Counted from the first letter of the stretch, positions 42,160 to 50,887 are shown. The stretch is 64,000 bases of DNA from Runella zeae DSM 19591 (GCF_000423565.1 NZ_AUIF01000035.1:1-64000), one strand, 5' to 3'. Numbers and translations: made by a program. The notes: generated by a model not told the origin, from the sequence alone.

Positions 42160-42207
42160 TAATTGGGTTATTTTTGTGGTGACATACAATCTAAATAAAC
42201 AAAAGGC

Positions 42208-42411
42208 ATGAGTACGGCACAGAGTTTTTACGAGGTTTTCAAAGCACTACCTAAAAAGGTACAGATAGAGGTGCTAAGGTTGTTGGAAAATGAAAAAGTC
42301 CCGCTACATACTCAAATAGAGCAGGGCTTGAAAGATGTAAAGAAAATGCAGGAAGGCACATCGCCCAAACGTAATGTGCGGGATTTAGTCAAAGAATTAC
42401 GGAACGAATAA
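42208..42411 (+). CDS. Small antitoxin-like protein partnered with a RelE-like frame
   Basis: 67 residues: an N-terminal helix pair (FYEVFKALPKKVQIEVLRLLENE) and a charged C-terminal tail (SPKRNVRDLVKELRNE), the layout of small antitoxins whose C-terminus wraps a RelE-family toxin. TATTTTTG at 42169-42176 could be its -7 element. The RelE-like frame follows directly, overlapping by two bases, so this is an antitoxin by position and shape, not by a recognised family. Confidence 0.65.
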   Translation: MSTAQSFYEVFKALPKKVQIEVLRLLENEKVPLHTQIEQGLKDVKKMQEGTSPKRNVRDLVKELRNE

Positions 42412-42742
42412 CGTAATCTACTCCGATTATTTTGCGTCTCGATTAAGGCGGTTTGCCAAAAAATTCCCTTCCCTGTTAGACGAAATAGAAACCTTGGCCA
42501 CGCTGTTGGAAGAAAATGCACATACAGGTATTGCATTAGGAGCAGGACTTTATAAGATTCGTTTGGCTTCTGAAAGTAAAGGCGGTGGCAAAAGTGGTGG
42601 CTTTAGAGTAGTCACTTATGTGTTGTATCAGGAACCAGAAAGCTCCGATGTTTATCTTCTGACGATGTATGACAAATCAGAAGATGCTACGATTAAGAAA
42701 GAAAGCCTGCTGAAACTCGTTCAAAAAACCATTCAAAAATAG
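42410..42742 (+). pseudogene. RelE-like toxin frame lacking a start codon
   Basis: From 42410 the frame reads NVIYSDYFASRLRRFAKKFPSLLDEIETLATLLEE ... LGAGLYKIRLASESKGGGKSGGFRVVTYVLYQ, which matches a RelE/ParE-like toxin from its usual first residues. The expected start would be ATG overlapping the antitoxin stop (ATGA), but the sequence there is GAATAACG: losing a single G would turn ATGA into ATA, remove the start and leave TAA as the antitoxin stop. No ATG, GTG or TTG exists before CTG near 42470 and TTG at 42494, and starting there removes about 28 residues of the fold. Probably an inactivated toxin, unless a non-standard start is used. Confidence 0.6.
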
Positions 42743-42749
42743 TATTTCT

Positions 42750-42827
42750 CCAACTCAAGCAAGGCATGATGCAGCCACGTCAGCGGGGCGAAATTGCTAA
42801 CAGGCAAGAGACGGTTGGTGTGATAAA
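42750..42827 (+). repeat. hsdS 3'-end copy with a 16-base GC-rich insertion
   Basis: 42750-42775 is identical over 26 bases to the hsdS-tail copy at 42043-42157. CACGTCAGCGGGGCGA (42776-42791) is then inserted, and 42792-42826 resumes the tail with about six changes, ending in TGTGATAA. The insertion follows the same GCAGC as in the fragment at 41178. It starts 7 bp after the toxin frame's stop. Confidence 0.7.
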
Positions 42828-42903
42828 TAGGATTTAACAATCAGGTATATGGCACACAATTTGTACTTTTGCTATTGATAAATACAAAATAGGCAAACGG
42901 ACA

Positions 42904-43905
42904 ATGCTTGATGAACTTAGAGATATAGCTTTCAGATTTCAAATTGACCCCAATAAAACGGTGGGACATGCGGCTCGGATATCGTCTGTTATAAGCGTTC
43001 TATCTAACATAAATCAGTCTTTTCAGAACTTTTTGGAAGTTGAGTTTTTTAAAAATGAAGAGTTTGTAAAAGCGTTTGAACAAAATAGTAAAGTTTTAGA
43101 GTCATTGAAAGAAGATTTAGAACTTCTTTTGGTAGATGTAAAATTTGGAAGTTTTGAGGCAGCAGCAGTCCCTAACTTAATATCACTGCCCTCTCTTTTT
43201 AACGATAAAGTAAGCGTTTGGAAAAAAGAAACTTACCAAGATTACAAAGAAAATATCTTATACGGTGAATACGAAAATCCTGATTTTCTTAAAAAAGTAA
43301 TGGGTAGGTACAGTGAAACTGAAAGAAATCAAATTTTCAAACCTCTGTTTTCGGCAGTTTCACCAGAACGGCCCTACAAACTAAATTTCATAAGAGCAAA
43401 CAAGAAAAAGATTGTCTTTAATCAACCTGCAAAAGGCTTATATGATTTATATGTTCCAAAATTAGAAAAACGAGCCTCAGTAGATTCTTCTGAATACAAA
43501 ACCGTACAATTTTATGCCCAAGTTCGTAAAAGCGAAGACGGATATAACCTCGCAAAAAAGAACATAAAACAGGTGTATTTTCTCGAAGAGTTGGAGCATG
43601 AAACCTACCCTTACAAGCCCAGCAGCATTGTATTTGAAGATACCGCCTACGACCTGAATAAACGCCTTGATTGTCAGGTTGATTTTGAAGAGGGTATGTA
43701 TATCATTCAAAATCAAGAATTTGACATTACAGTTTGGGGCGAATCAAGAGAAGAAGCCGAATATTCTTTTGCTTTTACATTCCACTCATTATATCAAAAT
43801 TTTGCCGTAGAAAGCGATAACAAGCTCTCGCAAAAAGCGAAGATTTTGAAAGATAGCCTTTTAAAAACCGTAAAAAAAGTAATTGATGAAAGCCCGAAAA
43901 ACTAA
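42904..43905 (+). CDS. Unknown 333-residue protein, first of an overlapping pair
   Basis: I do not recognise the family. No signal peptide or membrane segment, so cytoplasmic. N-terminal 100 residues look helical (SVISVLSNINQSFQNFLEVEFF, FEQNSKVLESLKEDLELLLVDV); the middle and C-terminal part alternates strands with many Tyr, Phe and Lys (KLNFIRANKKKIVFNQPAKGLYDLYVPKLEKRASV, YNLAKKNIKQVYFLEELEHETYPYKPSSIVFEDTAYDLNKRLDCQVDFEEG). TACTTTTG at 42864-42871 may be its promoter -7. It overlaps the next small gene by 20 bp. Place and pairing suggest a toxin-antitoxin-like or accessory defence module inside the restriction locus. Confidence 0.7.
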   Translation: MLDELRDIAFRFQIDPNKTVGHAARISSVISVLSNINQSFQNFLEVEFFKNEEFVKAFEQNSKVLESLKEDLELLLVDVKFGSFEAAAVPNLISLPSLFNDKVSVWKKETYQDYKENILYGEYENPDFLKKVMGRYSETERNQIFKPLFSAVSPERPYKLNFIRANKKKIVFNQPAKGLYDLYVPKLEKRASVDSSEYKTVQFYAQVRKSEDGYNLAKKNIKQVYFLEELEHETYPYKPSSIVFEDTAYDLNKRLDCQVDFEEGMYIIQNQEFDITVWGESREEAEYSFAFTFHSLYQNFAVESDNKLSQKAKILKDSLLKTVKKVIDESPKN

Positions 43906-44176
43906 GGATTTGCAGAAAGTCCTTACAAAAAAGGGCTTTGTTTTTTACCCCGAAAAAGACCATCACCAATTCTATTACCTCGAAATTGAGGGCATAAAAC
44001 AACCTATTTACACCTATTTTAGTCATGGTCTTAAAGAGTATAGTCTCTCTCTTATGGGTAGAATAAAGAAGCAGTTAAAATTTATCGAAACCGACAAAGC
44101 GGAAGATTTTTTTGATTGCCCAATGAGCGGCGAACAATACGTTGAAATGTTAAAAGACAATGGTGAAGTAAGTTAA
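43886..44176 (+). CDS. Small HicA-like protein, second of the overlapping pair
   Basis: 96 residues from the ATG at 43886 (a TTG precedes it). The core RKTKDLQKVLTKKGFVFYPEKDHHQFYYLEIEGIKQPIYTYFSHGLKEYSLSLMGRIKKQLKF has the order of the HicA/double-stranded-RNA-binding-like toxins: an early helix, K-K-G-F, a strand with His (DHHQFYYL), then a helix L-x-x-x-I-x-K-Q-L. The HicA resemblance is moderate. No HicB of usual size is present; the 333-residue partner overlaps it by 20 bp instead. Confidence 0.6.
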   Translation: MKARKTKDLQKVLTKKGFVFYPEKDHHQFYYLEIEGIKQPIYTYFSHGLKEYSLSLMGRIKKQLKFIETDKAEDFFDCPMSGEQYVEMLKDNGEVS

Positions 44177-44230
44177 TTTTTTGCTCATCGTTTTTTTGAG
44201 TCGAGAATTTCCTAAACTCAACTTCATGAA

Positions 44231-47200
44231 ATGACCACACACCAAGCTGTCGCTTCCGAACGTGCAACCCAAAACCGCGTCGTAAAACTCCTGCGCGATG
44301 CCCTGCACTATCGGTACTTGGGCAATTTGGAAACCCAAGAAAACACCAACATCCGCGAAGACGACCTCCGCCAGTACCTCCTCCGTACGGGTCGCTACAC
44401 CCCCGCCCTTATCCAAAAAGCCTTGTTTGAGCTTCAAAAAGCGGCACTCATCAACCGCAACGACGAGCTATACCCCGCCAACAAAGCCGTGTATTCGCTG
44501 CTGCGCTACGGCATCCCCGTCAAAGAGGACATCGGCCAAAACAAAGTAACGGTGCAGCTCATTGATTGGGAACAACCCGAAAACAACGACTTAGCCGTGG
44601 CCGAAGAAGTGACCGTGAGGGGTGAAAAAATAAAACGCCCCGACGTGGTGCTGTACGTCAATGGCATAGCGCTAGTGGTGTTGGAGCTAAAAAAAACGAG
44701 CGTATCCGTCAGCGAAGGCATCCGTCAGAGCATTGGCAACCAGCAACATATCTTTATCAAACCCTTTTTTACGACCATTCAGCTCGTTTTGGCCGCCAAC
44801 GACTCGCAGGGGCTGCACTACGGCACGACGGGCACGGAGGAGAAGTTTTTTTTGAAGTGGAAAGAAGACGGTGACACCTACCAACCCGACGAGTCTTTGC
44901 TCGACAAGCACATTCGGCAGTTTTGTGCGCCCCAACGGCTGCTCGACATCCTCCACAACTTCGTCATTTTTGACAAAGGCACCAAAAAACTGTGTCGTCC
45001 CAATCAGTACTTTGGTATCAAAGAAGCCCAGCGGTATTTGGCCCGCCGCGAGGGTGGTATCATCTGGCACACCCAAGGCAGCGGCAAAAGCCTCACCATG
45101 GTATGGCTGGCGAAGTGGATTTTGGAGAACAATCCCCGCGCCCGCCTGCTCATCGTCACCGACCGCACCGAACTTGACGACCAAATCGAAGGCGTCTTTA
45201 TGGGCGTAGAAGAAGACATCAAACGCACCCGCAGCGGTCAAGAGCTCATCGCGTGGCTCAACGGTACCGAGCACCGCCTGCTGTGCAGTCTCATTCACAA
45301 GTTTGGGAGCAGCACCCAAGCCGACAGCGGCGCCACCAAGGAATTTATCGAACAACTCAAAATTCCGCTCGATTTTCGGGCCAAAGGCGAGTTTGTAGTG
45401 TTTATCGACGAGTGCCACCGCACCCAAAGCGGCGATTTGCACAAAGCCATGAAAACCCTACTGCCCGAGGCTGTTTTTATTGGTTTTACGGGAACGCCCC
45501 TGCTCAAAAAAGACAAACAAAAAAGCATCGAGGTATTTGGCCGCTACATTCATACCTACAAGTTTGACGAGGCCGTCAAAGACGGTGTCGTGCTTGATTT
45601 GCTCTACGAAGCCCGCGACGTGGACCAGCACGTCCACGACCAAAAGAGCATCGACGAGTGGTTTGAGACCATTACCTACGGCATGAACGACCTGCCCAAG
45701 GCCGAACTCAAACAAAAATGGGGAACGATGCAAAAAGTACTCAGTACCAAAAGCAGGTTGGAAAAGATTGTGTTTGACATCAAAAAGGATTTTTTGATGA
45801 AACCCCGCCTGCGCGACGGGCGCGGCAACGCCATGCTCGTGGCGCGGAGCATCTACGAAGCCTGTCGGTACTACGAAATTTTTCAGCATTTTGGTTTCAA
45901 AAAATGCGCCATCATCACCAGTTTTGAGCCCACCGCCAAGAGCGTCAAGCTCGAACACGTAGGCGAAGGCGAAACCGAAAAAGTGGAGCAATTTGAGATA
46001 TACCAACGAATGCTCCGCGACTATGGCTTCAAAGATACCGAGACGTTTGAGGATTTTGCCAAAGGCAAATTCAAAAACGAACCCGCCCAAATGCAATTGC
46101 TGATTGTAGTCGATAAACTCCTGACGGGCTTCGACGCCCCCAGTTGCACCTATTTGTACATCGACAAGCAAATGCAAGACCACGGGCTGTTTCAGGCAAT
46201 ATGCCGTACCAATCGGCTGGGCAAAGAAACCGAAACCGACCCCTATTTTAAAGAGTTTGGGTACATTGTCGATTACAAAAACCTGTTTAATAGCCTCAAC
46301 AAATCCATTTCTGACTACACCTCCGATGCTTTTGATGCCTACGAAGAAGAAGACGTCAAAGGCTTGTTGACCAATCGGTTAGAAAAATTCAAAGAACGAC
46401 TCGAAGATGCCTTGGAGGCCGTTCATCAAATGTGCGAGCCCGTAGCACCGCCCAAAGGAGAAACGCAGTTTTTTCATTATTTCTGCGGTGACACTTCCCA
46501 GCCCCAACAACTCAAGGCCAACGAAGAGAAGCGGTTTACGTTTTACAAATTGGTGGTAGAGCTGATTCGGGCTTACAACAACATCGCCGCCGAAATCTTG
46601 CAAGCAGGCTACACCGAAAAGCAAGCCGAAGCCCTCAAACAAAAGGTAAATTACTACACCGAACGCCGCAACAGCGTCAAACTCCACAGCGGCGACTACA
46701 TCGACATGAAGCAGTTTGAGCCCGAGATGCGCCAAATGCTCGACATGTACCTCACCGCCGACCCCAGTCGGGTATTGTCCAACTTCGGCGACGCTACGCT
46801 GTTGCAGCTGATTGTCGAAAATGGCATCAACGAGGGTTTGGCGCTCTTGCCCGAAGGCATCAAAGAAAGTCAAGAATCAATGGCCGAGGTGGTAGAAAAC
46901 AACCTCACCAAGACCATAATCCAACAAATGCCCGTCAATCCCGCCTACTATGAGCGCATGAGTGTGTTGTTGGTAGAGCTAATCCGAATGCGCAAAGAAG
47001 GCGCAATCGCCTACGAAGCTTTGCTGAAAGAGTACGAAGAACTAGCCAAACAGGTGCAGCCATCAACCCCAAAAAATAATTACCCAACGGCCATCAACAC
47101 GGCAGCACGACAGGCATTGTACGACAATTTGGACGAAGAAGAAGAGCTATCGGTCGTGATGGACAGTGCTATTTTGTACGGCAAGCACGACGATTGGCAG

Positions 47201-47326
47201 GGAAATTTTATCAAAGAAAAGCACCTCAAAAATCAAGTATTAAAACCCATCTTGACCAAGTATCAAAAAACGGCCAAATTGGAGCAGATTTTTGAGATTA
47301 TTAAAGAACAGAAGGAGTATAAGTGA
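44231..47326 (+). CDS. hsdR: Type I restriction endonuclease motor subunit
   Basis: 1031 residues. N-terminal PD-(D/E)XK nuclease: Asp138 (RPDVVLYVNG) and E152-x-K154 (VVLELKK). SF2 helicase: Walker A TQGSGKS at 281-287, DECH at 393-396, FTGTPL motif III, and motif VI-like AICRTNRLGKE (with DKLLTGFDAPSCTYLYIDK before it). C-terminal helical HsdS/HsdM-binding part. It translocates DNA and cuts unmethylated molecules. GC-rich like hsdM. The first 68 bp of its 5' region recur at 41966-42033. The YgjP-like peptidase gene follows within about 30 bp. Confidence 0.95.
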   Translation: MTTHQAVASERATQNRVVKLLRDALHYRYLGNLETQENTNIREDDLRQYLLRTGRYTPALIQKALFELQKAALINRNDELYPANKAVYSLLRYGIPVKEDIGQNKVTVQLIDWEQPENNDLAVAEEVTVRGEKIKRPDVVLYVNGIALVVLELKKTSVSVSEGIRQSIGNQQHIFIKPFFTTIQLVLAANDSQGLHYGTTGTEEKFFLKWKEDGDTYQPDESLLDKHIRQFCAPQRLLDILHNFVIFDKGTKKLCRPNQYFGIKEAQRYLARREGGIIWHTQGSGKSLTMVWLAKWILENNPRARLLIVTDRTELDDQIEGVFMGVEEDIKRTRSGQELIAWLNGTEHRLLCSLIHKFGSSTQADSGATKEFIEQLKIPLDFRAKGEFVVFIDECHRTQSGDLHKAMKTLLPEAVFIGFTGTPLLKKDKQKSIEVFGRYIHTYKFDEAVKDGVVLDLLYEARDVDQHVHDQKSIDEWFETITYGMNDLPKAELKQKWGTMQKVLSTKSRLEKIVFDIKKDFLMKPRLRDGRGNAMLVARSIYEACRYYEIFQHFGFKKCAIITSFEPTAKSVKLEHVGEGETEKVEQFEIYQRMLRDYGFKDTETFEDFAKGKFKNEPAQMQLLIVVDKLLTGFDAPSCTYLYIDKQMQDHGLFQAICRTNRLGKETETDPYFKEFGYIVDYKNLFNSLNKSISDYTSDAFDAYEEEDVKGLLTNRLEKFKERLEDALEAVHQMCEPVAPPKGETQFFHYFCGDTSQPQQLKANEEKRFTFYKLVVELIRAYNNIAAEILQAGYTEKQAEALKQKVNYYTERRNSVKLHSGDYIDMKQFEPEMRQMLDMYLTADPSRVLSNFGDATLLQLIVENGINEGLALLPEGIKESQESMAEVVENNLTKTIIQQMPVNPAYYERMSVLLVELIRMRKEGAIAYEALLKEYEELAKQVQPSTPKNNYPTAINTAARQALYDNLDEEEELSVVMDSAILYGKHDDWQGNFIKEKHLKNQVLKPILTKYQKTAKLEQIFEIIKEQKEYK

Positions 47327-47357
47327 GGAGAGATGAGTGGGATTAATTAAAAACGAA

Positions 47358-48089
47358 ATGCAGGAAGAAGAATATATCCTTACGCTTGGGGCGCAGCTGT
47401 CGATTGACGTGGTTCGGAAAAACATCAAAAATATTCACTTGTCGGTTTATCCTCCCACGGGGCGCGTCCGCGTGGCCGTACCGCTCACCGTCGATGATGA
47501 GTCAGTGCGTTTGTTTGCCCTCTCCAAACTAAGTTGGATTCGTCGGCACCAACGCAACTTTGTAGCCCAAGAACGCCAATCTCCGCGCCAATACGTGCAT
47601 CGGGAGAGCCATTATTTTCAGGGAAAAAGGTATTTATTACGCGTTTTTGAACACGATGCTCCCCCTAAAGTAGAACTCCGAACAAAAAAATACCTCGACG
47701 TATATTTGCGTCCTGGCACCTCTACCAAGCAGCGACATGCGCTCGTGCACGCATGGTACCGCGCCGAGCTAAAACAACAACTCGCTCCGCTGCTGACACA
47801 TTGGTGCGAGCGCTTGGGCGTTTCGATCAATGACTGGAGTATCAAACAAATGAAAACCAAATGGGGCGCGTGCAACATCGAAGCGCGTCGGATATGGTTC
47901 AATTTAGAACTGGCCAAAAAGCCCCTGCCCTGTTTGGAGTACATTGTAGTACACGAGTTGGTGCACTTGCTCGAACGCCACCACAACGCCGTTTTTCTTT
48001 CTTACATGGATAAATTCTTACCTCAATGGCCGCAACTGAAAAGAGAACTAAACGCGCTACCCGTCAGTCACTCTGATTGGAAGTACTGA
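47358..48089 (+). CDS. YgjP/SprT-like zinc metallopeptidase (DUF45, M48-type)
   Basis: 243 residues from the ATG at 47358; a GTG at 47337 with AGGAG six bases upstream is an alternative start. Zinc motif HELVH at 199-203 (VVHELVHLLERHHNAVF, third ligand likely among the following His). Earlier motifs SIKQMKTKWGACNIEARRIWFNLELAKKPLPCLEYIV are diagnostic of the DUF45/YgjP family. Such genes are often last in type I restriction loci, as here 31 bp after hsdR; role in the system is unproven, perhaps turnover of a subunit. Confidence 0.9.
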   Translation: MQEEEYILTLGAQLSIDVVRKNIKNIHLSVYPPTGRVRVAVPLTVDDESVRLFALSKLSWIRRHQRNFVAQERQSPRQYVHRESHYFQGKRYLLRVFEHDAPPKVELRTKKYLDVYLRPGTSTKQRHALVHAWYRAELKQQLAPLLTHWCERLGVSINDWSIKQMKTKWGACNIEARRIWFNLELAKKPLPCLEYIVVHELVHLLERHHNAVFLSYMDKFLPQWPQLKRELNALPVSHSDWKY

Positions 48090-48117
48090 GGTGAGGGCAT
48101 CACATCTCTAGTTTTGC

Positions 48118-48873
48118 TCAAATTCTCCCCAAAGTTGTGAATTGTTCTACCAGCCAATCGCGCTTTTGCTTGGTGACGGGTACTTGGCTGCCGTCGGTCA
48201 TGAGCAAATAGCCCCCTTCTTGCTTTATTATTTTTTTGATGTACTCAGGATTGACCAAATGCGAATGATGAACTCTTACAAATCCGTTGGGTTCGAGGGC
48301 TTGCTCTACTTCTTTGAGCGTGCGACAAATGACTATTTTTTGCCCGTCTGACATCTGAAAATGTGTGTAGCTAGTGTCGGCCATACATCTCACAATCTGC
48401 GCAATTTCGATGATTTCGTGGCCCTCATTGGTAGGTAGTGCAATACGATGAGGGGGCGTTTTGGGAGCCAGATGTTCATAAAAAGTTTGGATTTGGGGGC
48501 CTTGTAGCTGCTTTATTTTTTTTTGTTGCCATAGTCCAAGGGCTTCTCTCAAGTCATTTTCTTCGATGGGCTTGAGCAGATAGCTTAAGGCACTTACTTT
48601 AAAAGCCCTTATGGCATAATGGTCGTATGCGGTGGTGAATATGACATCAAAATGAAAATCAGAAAAGTGATGCAACAAATCAAAACCATTGAGACGGGGC
48701 ATCTCAATGTCAAGAAACAAAATATCGAAGGCTGTCACTTTGATAAACTCTATGGCGGCCTCGGGTTGGTTAAACTTGGCTAGTACTTGTACGCCCATAT
48801 TGAGGCGTTTTAGTTTCATGTCGAGCACCTCAGTAGCGGGTTTCTCATCGTCGATTAAAATAGCTCGTATCAT
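48118..48873 (-). CDS. LytTR-family response regulator
   Basis: 251 residues. Receiver domain with acidic pair (ILIDDE) and phosphoacceptor Asp55 (LFLDIEMPRLNGFDLL), Thr in FTTAYD and Lys in LLKPIEE. C-terminal LytTR DNA-binding domain (EIIEIAQIVRCMADTSYTHFQMSDGQKIVICRTLKEVEQAL ... FVRVHHSHLVNPEYIKKI). It starts 7 bp after the stop of the LytS-like kinase gene and forms a two-component pair with it. Confidence 0.95.
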   Translation of the reverse strand: MIRAILIDDEKPATEVLDMKLKRLNMGVQVLAKFNQPEAAIEFIKVTAFDILFLDIEMPRLNGFDLLHHFSDFHFDVIFTTAYDHYAIRAFKVSALSYLLKPIEENDLREALGLWQQKKIKQLQGPQIQTFYEHLAPKTPPHRIALPTNEGHEIIEIAQIVRCMADTSYTHFQMSDGQKIVICRTLKEVEQALEPNGFVRVHHSHLVNPEYIKKIIKQEGGYLLMTDGSQVPVTKQKRDWLVEQFTTLGRI

Positions 48874-48880
48874 GTTTTTT

Positions 48881-50887
48881 TTAGTTGTCGATTTGATAGA
48901 TGATTCTTACTAATGTGCCTGTTTGCCCTTCTTTTTGCAAATCAAAAACTTCGATAGTAAGTTGGTTAGGATAGTTACGATTAAAGAGATCGATGCGTTG
49001 CTGTGTAATATCCATCCCATAAGATTTGCGCTTTACAGTGGAGCGATTGCGAAGTTCAGAGGCTTTTTTGCGCCCTATACCGTTGTCTTCAATCTCAAAT
49101 TCCACTTTTTTATCATCTTTTGAGCGGATTCTGATGGCCAATTTTTTGGAAGACAAATGGCTGGGCATTAGCCCATGCCAAATGGCATTTTCGACAAAAG
49201 GCTGTAGTAGGAGCGGAGGAATGATGAGGCTTTCGACGTCCACATTTCGCTGCACTTCAATCTGGTACTCAAAATCGTCTCCTAGCCGCATAGCTTCGAT
49301 GTCAAGATAATACCGCAAAGCCGTCAGTTCTTCTTCCAAAGAAATAGATTCTTCGCGCGAATGGTTGAGAATCATGCGCAAAAGTTTAGAGAACTTCGCC
49401 AAATAACTTGACGCTTTTTTCTCATCATTCGACATGATGAGGTATTCGAGAGAATTGAGGCTATTAAACAAAAAATGAGGATTCATCTGACTCCGCAAGG
49501 CTAGCATTTCGGTTTCGGCCATGCGTTTTTCATAAAAAGATTTGTTTTGTAGTTCCTCAAAATACGCCAGTTGACTTTGTGTTTTTTCTTTTTCGAGCAA
49601 CCGCACCCGGTGGGCAATGGCCAACGAAAGTACGATGATTTCGGCTACTACGGCAAAAGACAAGGTAAGCAAATCGTCGAGGTTGGCGGGGAGTTTTACG
49701 CCTTTCAAAATCACTTCTCCCGCTCTGAGCCAAGCCAGCATTCCGAAAAATCCCAAGACGGCATTGGCCAAAATAATATAAGGTACCATCGGCGATTTGA
49801 CGCTCCGCCGTATCCAAATGAGGGTAAACAAATACAAAGGGAAAGCCACAAAACGCCCTCCCCAAAAGGAAAGTTTTTGTAGACCACCATCGTTTGTGAG
49901 AAGCATCACCGTAAGATACACCGCTCCATATCCCCAAAGTAGTACAGCCAATCTTCTAAACCATGTTCGAATGTGAGGGTTGGTTTTTTTGAGATCAAGA
50001 AGCTCAATCATAAAAAAAAGATAAGCTCCAATTCCCCACCATAGGAGGGTTTCCATGAGATGGTTTTTGAGCAGAGGCCATTCGCCTAAGCTGTGCCCTA
50101 GCGGCGTATAAGCGCGGGTTTTGAGGAGCGAAAACACAAAACTACAAACAATATACACCCAGTAGTAGGCATAGATTGGCTGGCGATATTTGACGTACAA
50201 AAGGCCCACAAACAACATCGCCAAAGCCAAAGCTCCTTGTATCCAGCTTCGGTACTGAAACTCGGGCATGTTGGACCGATACTCGCGCAGGACGCGCTTT
50301 TGATAATAATCTTCACTTTCGATTTGGAGATTCAACGACGGTTTTGGCGTTTTGAAATCGGTCAAAGAAGGTAAAATACCGGTCTGATGCGAGATGCGTC
50401 CAAACACCCTGATGGTTTGATTTGCACCAATTGGGAGGGGAATATAAGTGTCATTTTCGTTAGTAGCCCATTGAGAGGTGGGCGTCATCGTGCCACTTTG
50501 GAGGATTTGGCAGCTATCTCCCCGAAACACACTGAACCTAACACTCTGGTTGACTGAACTGGTATAAACATAAACGACCCTTGGCAAATCGGTATCATTG
50601 TGTATCACAAAATGTACCCAATAGGCTTGCTGCGGCTGAGTGGTGAGAGACTTTTCAAGGATTTTCCAATCTGGAAGGGCTCGTAAAGAGTCCAAGTTAG
50701 TGGCATTGATATGTCTTCTAATGGGGGTAAAAGTATAGGTCGCTTTTTGGAAAAGCGTTTGATGTCCATTCAGCTGACCTAAATATAGTGTATCCGGTAC
50801 TGCCCAAGAGGTCAACACCATCAGCATCATTCCCCCCCAAAGAAGGTAGCGTGTCATGTTTTGGTAGATACTTTGTAATTTTTTCAA
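48881..50887 (-). CDS. LytS-like sensor histidine kinase with 7TMR-DISM region
   Basis: 668 residues. Signal peptide, a periplasmic domain of 7TMR-DISMED2 type (WKILEKSLTTQPQQAYWVHFVIHNDTDLPRVVYVYTSSVNQSVRFSVFRGD), then seven predicted membrane helices (about 215-420), a coiled coil and a His_kinase-family module: MNPHFLFNSLNSLEYLIM with phosphoacceptor His471, and HATPase (LLLQPFVENAIWHGLM, EIEDNGIGRKKASEL). Part of a kinase/LytTR regulator pair; ligand unknown. Between its start and the OmpA gene (50888-51127) I see no gene. Confidence 0.93.
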   Translation of the reverse strand: MKKLQSIYQNMTRYLLWGGMMLMVLTSWAVPDTLYLGQLNGHQTLFQKATYTFTPIRRHINATNLDSLRALPDWKILEKSLTTQPQQAYWVHFVIHNDTDLPRVVYVYTSSVNQSVRFSVFRGDSCQILQSGTMTPTSQWATNENDTYIPLPIGANQTIRVFGRISHQTGILPSLTDFKTPKPSLNLQIESEDYYQKRVLREYRSNMPEFQYRSWIQGALALAMLFVGLLYVKYRQPIYAYYWVYIVCSFVFSLLKTRAYTPLGHSLGEWPLLKNHLMETLLWWGIGAYLFFMIELLDLKKTNPHIRTWFRRLAVLLWGYGAVYLTVMLLTNDGGLQKLSFWGGRFVAFPLYLFTLIWIRRSVKSPMVPYIILANAVLGFFGMLAWLRAGEVILKGVKLPANLDDLLTLSFAVVAEIIVLSLAIAHRVRLLEKEKTQSQLAYFEELQNKSFYEKRMAETEMLALRSQMNPHFLFNSLNSLEYLIMSNDEKKASSYLAKFSKLLRMILNHSREESISLEEELTALRYYLDIEAMRLGDDFEYQIEVQRNVDVESLIIPPLLLQPFVENAIWHGLMPSHLSSKKLAIRIRSKDDKKVEFEIEDNGIGRKKASELRNRSTVKRKSYGMDITQQRIDLFNRNYPNQLTIEVFDLQKEGQTGTLVRIIYQIDN

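Noticed and set aside
44687-46183. Long minus-strand ORFs opposite hsdR (44687-45442, 45458-46183)
   Set aside because: Same cause as for hsdM: biased codon use leaves the antisense frame open; no signal, domain or start context.
34373-48089. Idea that the accessory region is a prophage or integrative element
   Set aside because: No integrase, transposase, phage structural or conjugation gene is present; only tRNA-end duplication near the Fic gene hints at past integration.
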